Assembly: GCA_910574745.1 (NCBI GenBank)
Contig: CAJTCE010000005.1
Coordinates: 115,751-179,750, forward strand
Reading direction: 5' to 3'
From: Lachnospiraceae bacterium
Lineage (GTDB): Bacteria; Bacillota; Clostridia; Lachnospirales; Lachnospiraceae
Length of the DNA: 64,000 bases
Position 1 is the first letter of the stretch. The number at the start of each line of letters is the position of its first letter. The notes beneath the pieces are model-generated. The model made no database searches. It saw nothing but the letters and a program-made list of their open reading frames with translations, and had not been told where the DNA came from. The position numbers and the translations under genes are program-made. Positions 54,003 through 60,133 of the stretch are shown here, piece by piece.

Positions 54003-54231
54003 CATCAGTCAACGGATTCCATCTGGAGAACAGGATACGCTGCTCATCAGTCATTTGCACCAGCTCATTTTCGGCAAAGAACTGTGCCAAGGTTATGCCA
54101 AATGCCCGACAGATCGCCTCCAAAGTAGGAAGCGTTGGCGCATTATTTCTATTGAACATATTTGTGACTGTGGAATGGGAGAGGTTTGCCTCTTTTAACA
54201 GGCGGTAATCCGTCCAGCCTCTTTCTTCCAT
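53992..54231 (-). CDS. XRE family HTH regulator with amber codon after residue 9
   Basis: A 79-residue Cro/C1-type HTH protein: DYRLLKEANLSHSTVTNMF is the HTH, followed by the APTLPTLEAICRAFGITLAQFF dimer helix region. Upstream in the same frame lies MDAQNRIKK (from ATG 54261), then TAG (54234-54232), then MEERGWTDY. Relatives usually have an unbroken RIKKLMEERGW, so one base change (TTG to TAG is simplest) probably split the gene. Translation could restart at the ATG at 54231, directly after the stop, giving a nearly complete HTH, but the first helix is trimmed. It is isolated and begins the accessory region. Confidence 0.65.
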   Translation of the reverse strand: MEERGWTDYRLLKEANLSHSTVTNMFNRNNAPTLPTLEAICRAFGITLAQFFAENELVQMTDEQRILFSRWNPLTDEAG

Positions 54232-54261
54232 CTATTTCTTAATGCGGTTCTGTGCATCCAT

Positions 54262-54800
54262 TTTGAACACCTGCCAATCTGTAACTATTATAATTCCCAA
54301 AAGGGTGCCATAATAATCATCAATTCCCTTTATAACATGGCGGACCAGATTTTTATTGGCCAGGGCGTAGGGTTTTGGGGAATTTTTTGAATTTGTCGTT
54401 GACCGCATTATTAAAAAGGATATGCAGAAAGACACATGGGTAAGCGAAATTTCTAGGGTTTCTCTTGAGGCCGGTTTTTATTGCAAATGAGAAAGATCAT
54501 CAGAGAGTATGCAGGCGGATACAGCGTGAAATTCGGAATTTGAAAAAAAGCAAAATTTATAAAGGATGACATTTCTATTAGATGGTGCAAGGCAAGTATA
54601 TCTTGCCCGTAAAGGTCAATCTGCCTTATGTAGATTGGCCTTTTTACATTGTGTGCCATGTTCGATTCTTTCTGCAAGAAAGTGTCGCCCAACTATCTCC
54701 GGGACTTGGAACGGGCAGAGGAACGTCCTGCTTTCAGTATTGGCTGAATCCATTTGTTGATGGTGCGGATGTGGTGGCAAAATTAATTTCTTAAAAGTTA
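54262..54800. other. Gene-free remnant region with a hairpin and terminator
   Basis: No intact gene was recognised. Short open stretches exist, such as one coding FEFVVDRIIKKDMQKDTW near 54382-54440, but they lack starts, sites and known matches, and look like decayed DNA. At 54591-54607 GGCAAG-TATAT-CTTGCC forms a perfect small hairpin; at 54611-54645 AAAGGTCAATCT pairs with AGATTGGCCTTT and ends in a T-run. The pair resembles a leader followed by a terminator or the 3' end of a small RNA. Confidence 0.5.
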
Positions 54801-54810
54801 GAGAATTGAT

Positions 54811-54867
54811 TTGACAATGGCTTTTTTGTGTATTATACTGTATTTGTTCATATAATACAGTATAATA
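54811..54867 (+). promoter_or_regulatory. Promoter with 13-bp dyad operator for the GntR-ABC operon
   Basis: TTGACA (54811-54816), 17 bp, TATACT (54834-54839). TATTATACTGTAT (54831-54843) and its exact reverse complement ATACAGTATAATA (54855-54867) flank an 11-bp centre. The first arm covers the -10 and the second lies at the start site, a classic arrangement for autorepression by the GntR protein encoded next. Confidence 0.85.
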
Positions 54868-54885
54868 CGGTAAGGCGGTGTCGGT

Positions 54886-55260
54886 TTGGAAATTGTTGTA
54901 AGTAATAAGGCAAGTTGTCCTCTGTACGAGCAGATTGTGTCACAGATAAAAATGCAGATTATGAGCGGCGAACTGAAGGCTGGGGAAGCGCTTCCCTCTA
55001 TCCGCTCCCTTGCAAAATCGCTGCAGATCAGTGTTCTGACCGTGCAGAAGGCATATGACATCCTGCAGGAGGATGGTTTTATTGAAACGACAGCCGGGAA
55101 AGGCTGCTATGTATCTGTGAGGAATCAGGACTTCTATTTGGAAGAACAGCAGAAAAAGATAGAGGGGTGTTTCAACGATGCCATAGAAATTGCCCGTATG
55201 AGCGGAATACCGCTTGATAAATTAATCAGCTTATTAACATTATTGTACGAGGAGGATTAG
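54886..55260 (+). CDS. GntR family regulator, YtrA subfamily
   Basis: A 124-residue regulator of the short YtrA type: winged HTH with LYEQIVSQIKMQIMSGEL, GEALPSIRSLAKSLQISVLT and VQKAYDILQEDGFIETTAGKG, then a brief C-terminal dimerisation helix without effector domain. YtrA-type repressors control adjacent ABC transporters, often induced by cell-wall-active antibiotics. Translation starts at TTG 54886, with AAGGCGG upstream and no ATG suitable. It is followed 2 nt later by the ABC ATPase gene. Confidence 0.9.
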   Translation: MEIVVSNKASCPLYEQIVSQIKMQIMSGELKAGEALPSIRSLAKSLQISVLTVQKAYDILQEDGFIETTAGKGCYVSVRNQDFYLEEQQKKIEGCFNDAIEIARMSGIPLDKLISLLTLLYEED

Positions 55261-55262
55261 CG

Positions 55263-56114
55263 ATGACAAATGCTTTCATGGTATCAGGCCTTACCAAAAC
55301 TTATAAGGATTTTGTTTTGGATCATGTTTCGTTTACCGTTCCCAGTGGATCCATTGTTGGACTGATTGGAGAAAACGGCGCAGGAAAAAGCACAACCATC
55401 AATGCAGCTTTAGGGCTGATTCAAAAGGAAGACGGTGTTGTTTCTATTTTAGACAGGGAGGAACTGGACGGGAATGTCAAAGAACAGATCGGCGTGGTGT
55501 TCGATGGCAGCAATTATCCGGAAATCCTTTCTCCCCGGAAATTGAACCGGGTTATGAAAAATATTTACAAGACATGGGACGAACAGGTTTATCTGCGTCT
55601 GCTGAAACAGTTTTCCCTGCCGGCCGATAAGCAGATCAAACAGTTTTCAAAAGGAATGAAGATGAAGCTGGCAATCTCCGTTGCATTTTCCCATCATTCC
55701 AGGCTGTTGATTCTGGATGAAGCTACCAGCGGCTTAGACCCGGTTGTCCGGGATGATATTCTGGATATGCTTTTAGATTTCGTGCAGGACGAAGAGCATT
55801 CCATTCTGGTATCTTCCCACATTACCAGTGACTTAGAGAAGATTGCAGATTATATCGTATTTATCCATGAAGGGAAAGTGGTTTTTGAGAAACCCAAAGA
55901 CGAACTGACCGAGCGGTATGGCATCATCAAGTGCGGTGCGGCGCAGTTTGATGCACTGGATAAATCTGATATCATCTCGTACCGTAAAATGGACTATGAA
56001 TGGCAGATACTGGTTTCAGACCGGGAGAGGATGCAGAAAAAATATCCGAAAGCTCTGGTTGTCCCGGCAACGATTGATGAAATTATGCTTCTTTATGTAA
56101 AGGGGGAAAAGTGA
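55263..56114 (+). CDS. ABC transporter ATP-binding protein
   Basis: A 283-residue ABC-2-type ATPase. Walker A GENGAGKST near 37-45, signature FSKGMKMKLAISVAFS (LSGGQ replaced by FSKGM, common in this class), Walker B LLILDEATSGLDP and the H-loop SSHIT. The C-terminal 70 residues form an accessory domain. It pairs with the membrane protein encoded directly downstream (stop and start share a base) and with the YtrA-type repressor upstream, suggesting stress-induced efflux or lantibiotic/bacitracin-type resistance. The substrate is unknown. Confidence 0.93.
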   Translation: MTNAFMVSGLTKTYKDFVLDHVSFTVPSGSIVGLIGENGAGKSTTINAALGLIQKEDGVVSILDREELDGNVKEQIGVVFDGSNYPEILSPRKLNRVMKNIYKTWDEQVYLRLLKQFSLPADKQIKQFSKGMKMKLAISVAFSHHSRLLILDEATSGLDPVVRDDILDMLLDFVQDEEHSILVSSHITSDLEKIADYIVFIHEGKVVFEKPKDELTERYGIIKCGAAQFDALDKSDIISYRKMDYEWQILVSDRERMQKKYPKALVVPATIDEIMLLYVKGEK

Positions 56115-56743
56115 TGAAAGGCGTTTTGGTAAAAGATCTCTATATTGCCAGGAGCAATATCCTTGTAACTATCGTCAGCCTGGTTGTTTTGGGCTTTGGG
56201 CTATCCTTTTTGCTGGAAACCAGCGCAATTCTGGTTCTGGCTCCGGTTGCCGCCACAACAGCAGCCTTTATCAGTATTACCAGTGACGCGGCTTCCAAAT
56301 GGAATAAAAATGTCATTACCATGCCGGTATCAAGGAACCAGATCATTGGTGAGAAGTTTCTGTTTTATATCCTGCTTGCCATATTGGGAATGCTGACAGC
56401 GCTGGTACCCTGCGCTGTCCTTGCCTGTTTCGGTATGGATATCACGCTTCACTCGCTATTGCTGTACGGCTCTATCGGGATGAGCGCATGCCTGCTTGCA
56501 GGCGGCATCAGTCTGCCGTGTGCATATTTGTTTGACCCGGAGAAATCACAGATTGTCTTTATGATGTCATTTATGGCGTCAACGGGGATTATTACGGGGC
56601 TTGTTCTTCTTATCAATTTGGTTTTTCCTGTAAAGGAAAATATCCTTCTGGCTTTCCATATTGTACTTATCATTTCTGTCATATGGTTTTTTGTTTCGTA
56701 CCGGATTGCGGTAAAGGTATATCGCAAACGGGATATTACATGA
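56114..56743 (+). CDS. ABC-2 type transporter permease
   Basis: A 209-residue protein with six membrane helices, beginning MKGVLVKDLYIARSN, the usual cytoplasmic start of ABC-2 permeases, followed by hydrophobic blocks ILVTIVSLVVLGFGLSFLL and so on to a basic C-terminus (YRIAVKVYRKRDIT). GGGGGA lies upstream. It shares the A of TGATG with the preceding ATPase stop, so the two are translationally coupled and form one exporter. Confidence 0.88.
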   Translation: MKGVLVKDLYIARSNILVTIVSLVVLGFGLSFLLETSAILVLAPVAATTAAFISITSDAASKWNKNVITMPVSRNQIIGEKFLFYILLAILGMLTALVPCAVLACFGMDITLHSLLLYGSIGMSACLLAGGISLPCAYLFDPEKSQIVFMMSFMASTGIITGLVLLINLVFPVKENILLAFHIVLIISVIWFFVSYRIAVKVYRKRDIT

Positions 56744-56753
56744 TGAGTATAGG

Positions 56754-56981
56754 ATGAAAACAAATAAAAAGAAAATTTGGATTGGCTGTGGGATACTTTG
56801 TGTGCTGAGTGTGTTTCTTTCGTCATGGAATGGGGTAGCTTATAATGATTCCCGTCTGGTAGTTCCAATGGATTTTAAGGATTATGTATTTGACATACAG
56901 GATTTGCCGATGATTGTTTCGAGCTTTCTTGTTTATGTTTATCTTGTCGCATTGATCATTCTTTGTCAGGGGAAACCTTGA
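56754..56981 (+). CDS. Small membrane protein, probably truncated
   Basis: A 75-residue frame with two membrane helices (IWIGCGILCVLSVFLSSW and MIVSSFLVYVYLVALIIL). It stops at CQGKP, but the sequence beyond, in another frame, codes a further hydrophobic helix (IIIFSLALGLGIFLSEY) and then ends at a stop inside an Asp/Glu-rich tail. The original gene therefore seems to have had three or more helices and to be broken by a frameshift near 56970-56985 and a later nonsense codon. It lies 10 nt after the permease gene. Confidence 0.4.
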   Translation: MKTNKKKIWIGCGILCVLSVFLSSWNGVAYNDSRLVVPMDFKDYVFDIQDLPMIVSSFLVYVYLVALIILCQGKP

Positions 56982-57143
56982 GTACACCCTGATTGCTGCG
57001 ATTATTATCTTTTCCCTTGCATTGGGCCTGGGGATTTTCCTCTCTGAATACTTGCTGTATTAGTATGACCATGACGACCAGGCAGAGGAAGGCGGGGAAT
57101 AGGATATGGCAGAATTTGAATGCAGATTAAAAAAAACCGGTAA

Positions 57144-57344
57144 ATGAAAGACCTGACACAGGAGCAGCTGGCAGAAAAAGCAGGCGTGCGCCGGGAAACA
57201 ATTATGCGCCTGGAAAAAGCGCAATATAATCTGTCATTAAAGCTGGCAGTTGATATTTCCAGGGCTATAGAAGCCCCGATTGAAGAATTTTTTGTTTTTA
57301 AACAAAAGAATTACGCTACCCCAAAATTCTATTGTCGTGAATAA
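57144..57344 (+). CDS. HTH XRE-type regulator, degraded ends
   Basis: A 66-residue frame with a clear [23 protein letters not shown], then [21 protein letters not shown]. Related small regulators encoded after multi-helix membrane proteins start about 12 residues earlier with a conserved F-x-C-R-x-K segment. Here such a start exists at 57106 (MAEFECRLKK) but in another frame that stops at 57145. The C-terminus ([10 protein letters not shown]) runs into a 40-bp repeat. Both ends therefore look damaged. Confidence 0.5.
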   Translation: MKDLTQEQLAEKAGVRRETIMRLEKAQYNLSLKLAVDISRAIEAPIEEFFVFKQKNYATPKFYCRE

Positions 57345-57402
57345 TAGAATCCACGTTTTGCGAAAATTCTATTGTAAAGAATAATAGAATCCACGCTCTG
57401 CG
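57323..57402. repeat. Two 40-bp tandem direct repeats, each with an internal dyad
   Basis: Units at 57323-57362 and 57363-57402 are about 87% identical. Each contains ATTCTATT-N9-AATAGAAT, a perfect 8-bp dyad, and ends CCACG-N4-TGCG-like sequence. A third, weak copy (GATTTTATTATTATGAAC) follows. They lie 40-120 bp upstream of the response-regulator promoter region. Confidence 0.75.
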
Positions 57403-57440
57403 AGGATTTTATTATTATGAACAAAAATCTTCCCGCTGTA

Positions 57441-57503
57441 ACATTTCGCGGACATTTGCCTGATAAACTATCATGAATGACAAAAATCTGCCATTCATGA
57501 TAG
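57441..57503 (+). promoter_or_regulatory. Response-regulator box, weak promoter and palindrome
   Basis: ACATTT at 57441-57446 and 57452-57457 forms a direct repeat with 11-bp period; 17 bp after the first copy is TAAACT (57464-57469), a possible -10. CTATCATGAATG (57468-57479) and CATTCATGATAG (57492-57503) form a perfect 12-bp dyad at the expected transcript start, upstream of AAAGGAG. The same ACATTT pairs occur before the exporter gene at 59454. Confidence 0.6.
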
Positions 57504-57523
57504 AAATTGAAAGGAGTGTGGAT

Positions 57524-58213
57524 ATGAAAAAGATTTTACTGGTAGAGGACGATGCCCTTTTAAATAAAACGCTGACTTACAACCTGATTTCTGAGGGTTA
57601 TGATATCGTATCAGCTCTGAATTCAGGCACAGCTGCCGAGTTACTGACGCAGACGGAATATGACCTGGTACTTCTGGATATCAACCTGCCGGATGGCAGC
57701 GGCTATGACCTGTGCAGGCTCATAAAACCGGAGAACCCTGACACGCTGGTAATTTTCCTGACTGCCAACGACCAGGAGAGCGACCAGATCCGGGGGTATG
57801 AGGTCGGGGCGGTGGATTATATTACCAAGCCTTTTTCCGTAGGGGCGCTGCTGCGGAAAATACGGGCCATGTTCGCTATGCTGGAACACCGGGGGCTGGC
57901 AAAGGATTTCTATGATGACGGCAGGCTGTTTTTGGATTTTTCGGAGCAGAGTGCTGCGCTGAATGGAAAGCCCCTTACTCTTTCCCCCATGGAGTATAAG
58001 ATGCTGTACCTGTTCTGCAAGAACCCGAAACAGATCCTGACCAGGCAGCGGCTTCTGGAACGGCTGTGGGATGCGGATGAAAACTATGTAGACGAACACA
58101 CACTGACAACCTCCATCAGCCGTATACGGGGCAAGATTGAGGCTGATGGCGATACTTATATCAAAACGATTTACGGAATTGGGTATCAGTGGATGGGAGG
58201 CGAGAAAAAATGA
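57524..58213 (+). CDS. Response regulator, OmpR family
   Basis: A 229-residue two-component regulator. The receiver has the acidic pair D9/D10 (VEDD), phospho-acceptor D52 (LLDINLPDG) and the KPFS lysine near 101. The C-terminal winged HTH shows LTLSPMEYKMLYLFCKNP, ILTRQRLLERLWD, the HTLTTSISRIRGKIE recognition helix and the YGIGYQWM wing. ATG 57524 follows AAAGGAG. It overlaps the kinase gene by 4 nt. With the kinase and FtsX-type exporter it resembles BceRS-type antimicrobial peptide sensing modules. Confidence 0.96.
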   Translation: MKKILLVEDDALLNKTLTYNLISEGYDIVSALNSGTAAELLTQTEYDLVLLDINLPDGSGYDLCRLIKPENPDTLVIFLTANDQESDQIRGYEVGAVDYITKPFSVGALLRKIRAMFAMLEHRGLAKDFYDDGRLFLDFSEQSAALNGKPLTLSPMEYKMLYLFCKNPKQILTRQRLLERLWDADENYVDEHTLTTSISRIRGKIEADGDTYIKTIYGIGYQWMGGEKK

Positions 58214-59241
58214 ATCTGGGGAGAATCTCTGTAAAAAGGATATTCCTGCTGGTTAGCGGCGGTATGGCAGTTTCCATGCTGGCCATCTGCGCGGTTTTCT
58301 TCGCGGTAACAGGACAGATGTGGGTACTGGCCTGTGGCATGATTCTGACGATTTGTGCCCTTGTATGGATGTTTCTTCTGATGGTTACCTTCAGCAAACG
58401 GCTTTCCGTATTTACTGGGGAACTGTGCCAGGCAATGGATCAGATGATAAGCGGAAGCGGAGAGCCTGTGCGCGCTGCGGACAGTGAAACACTTTTTGCC
58501 CGTATAAGCTACCGTCTTTCGCGGCTGTATGGAATCATGCAGGAGAACCGTCGGAAGGTGGATGAGGAACGGCAGGAGCTGCAGATGCTGGTGTCGGATG
58601 TCTCCCATCAGGTAAAAACACCGGTAAGCAATCTGAAAATGGTAACGGATACGCTGCTTTCAAAGTCTGTCACAGAAGAAGAACAGCGGGAGTTCCTTAA
58701 AGGCATCCGGAATCAGACGGACAAGCTGGAGTTTCTTTTTCAGGCTCTTGTGAAAACCTCCCGGCTGGAAACCGGAGCGATCCGGTTGGAAAAGAAAGAC
58801 GCCCCGCTGATCGATACGCTGGCGATGGCCTTAAGCGGCATCGTATATGCGGCAGAGAAAAAGAATATATCCGTAACAGTGGACTGTCCGGAGGATCTGT
58901 GCCTTTCCCATGACGGCAAGTGGACAGCGGAAGCCGTGTTCAACTTGCTGGACAATGCAGTGAAATATACCCCGGCCGGAGGGTTCATCCGAATTTCAGT
59001 AGAACAATGGGAAATGTATGTAAAACTGAGTGTGTCCGATACCGGCAAGGGCATTCAGGAGAGCAATCAGGCCGCCATTTTCCGGCGCTTTTACCGTGAG
59101 GAAGAAGTACATGGTAAGCAGGGCGTGGGCATTGGCCTGTATCTGACCCGCGAGATCGTAACGAGACAGGGCGGCTATATCAAAGTGGTTTCGGAGCCGG
59201 GCAAGGGTTCGGAATTTTCTATTATGCTCCCTACAAGATAG
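58210..59241 (+). CDS. Sensor histidine kinase
   Basis: A 343-residue membrane kinase: two N-terminal helices (about 12-60) with almost no external loop, a HAMP-like linker, HisKA with phospho-acceptor H133 (SDVSHQVKTPVSNL), and an HATPase_c domain with the N box NLLDNAVKYTP, G1 DTGKGI and G2 GVGIGLYLTREIV. Lack of an external sensing domain is typical of intramembrane-sensing kinases that rely on a partner ABC transporter. ATG 58210 follows GGGAGG and overlaps the regulator stop (ATGA). Confidence 0.95.
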   Translation: MNLGRISVKRIFLLVSGGMAVSMLAICAVFFAVTGQMWVLACGMILTICALVWMFLLMVTFSKRLSVFTGELCQAMDQMISGSGEPVRAADSETLFARISYRLSRLYGIMQENRRKVDEERQELQMLVSDVSHQVKTPVSNLKMVTDTLLSKSVTEEEQREFLKGIRNQTDKLEFLFQALVKTSRLETGAIRLEKKDAPLIDTLAMALSGIVYAAEKKNISVTVDCPEDLCLSHDGKWTAEAVFNLLDNAVKYTPAGGFIRISVEQWEMYVKLSVSDTGKGIQESNQAAIFRRFYREEEVHGKQGVGIGLYLTREIVTRQGGYIKVVSEPGKGSEFSIMLPTR

Positions 59242-59348
59242 CACATAGCAGAGGGACATTCCAAGTTGTCCGGCGTAAATTTTTTCGCAGCAGTGTGCCG
59301 ATAAAGCTGCCAGTGGCAGGTTTTCGGATGAAATGTCTGAGTCTTGTA

Positions 59349-59409
59349 ACATTTCAGCCGCATTTTTTATGCCGATTCGGACATTTCTGTGACATTTGGA
59401 TTTTATAAT
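59349..59409 (+). promoter_or_regulatory. Exporter promoter with two response-regulator boxes
   Basis: Two direct-repeat pairs with 11-bp period: ACATTT/GCATTT at 59349-59354 and 59360-59365, and ACATTT/ACATTT at 59381-59386 and 59392-59397. TATAAT at 59404-59409 lies 17 bp after the first half-site of the second pair, so that half-site takes the place of the -35 hexamer. This is expected for an activated promoter. Confidence 0.7.
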
Positions 59410-59453
59410 GTCCTTATCAACAGGTAGAAAGCCTTGAAAGGAGCATTTGATAT

Positions 59454-60119
59454 ATGAATGTATTACAAACAATTGATCTGAAAAAGTATTATGGCAGTGA
59501 AACGAACGTTACCCGGGCTCTGGACGGTATCAGCCTTTCCGTGGAACAGGGGGAGTTTGTGGCGCTCGTCGGAACGTCCGGCAGCGGTAAATCCACCCTG
59601 CTTAACATGATGGGCGGGCTGGATACGCCTACGTCCGGCAGCGTCATTGTCCGTGGGGATGAGCTGGCAAAAAAGTGCGACGAGGAGCTGACCATCTTCC
59701 GCCGCCGCAACATCGGCTTCATCTTTCAGAACTATAACCTTGTCCCGATCCTGAATGTGTATGAGAACATTGTCCTGCCTGTGGAGTTGGACGGCGATGT
59801 GGCAGATGAGAAATTCATGGACGAGATCGTGAGGATGCTGGCATTGGAAGATAAGCTTCACAATATGCCGAATAACCTTTCCGGCGGACAGCAGCAGCGT
59901 GTCGCCATTGCCCGGTCTCTCATCGCCAAACCGGCCATCATACTGGCCGATGAGCCCACCGGAAATCTGGATTCCAAGACCAGTGCCGATGTGCTGGGGC
60001 TTTTAAAGCGTACCAGTATGGAGTTTAACCAAACCATTGTCATGATTACCCACAATAACGAGATTGCCCAGCTTGCTGACCGAATCATAAGGATTGAGGA
60101 CGGCAGGATCGTAGAGTAA
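59454..60119 (+). CDS. ABC transporter ATP-binding protein, MacB/BceA type
   Basis: A 221-residue ATPase of the LolD/MacB/BceA group. Walker A GTSGSGKST at 40-48, Q-loop FQNYNLVPILNVYENI, signature LSGGQQQRVAIARSL, Walker B ILADEPTGNLD and the H-loop ITHNN. GGAGCA lies upstream. The partner is the FtsX-type permease 14 nt downstream. The A+T content is lower than in the neighbouring GntR operon. Confidence 0.95.
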   Translation: MNVLQTIDLKKYYGSETNVTRALDGISLSVEQGEFVALVGTSGSGKSTLLNMMGGLDTPTSGSVIVRGDELAKKCDEELTIFRRRNIGFIFQNYNLVPILNVYENIVLPVELDGDVADEKFMDEIVRMLALEDKLHNMPNNLSGGQQQRVAIARSLIAKPAIILADEPTGNLDSKTSADVLGLLKRTSMEFNQTIVMITHNNEIAQLADRIIRIEDGRIVE

Positions 60120-60133
60120 GGAGGTGGCAGACC

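Noticed and set aside
54582..54794. 70-residue open frame (starts MVQGKYILPVKVN)
   Set aside because: It spans a hairpin and a terminator, has no good ribosome site and no recognisable match.
57323..57402. 40-bp repeats considered as a CRISPR array
   Set aside because: The repeats abut without spacers and no cas genes are present.
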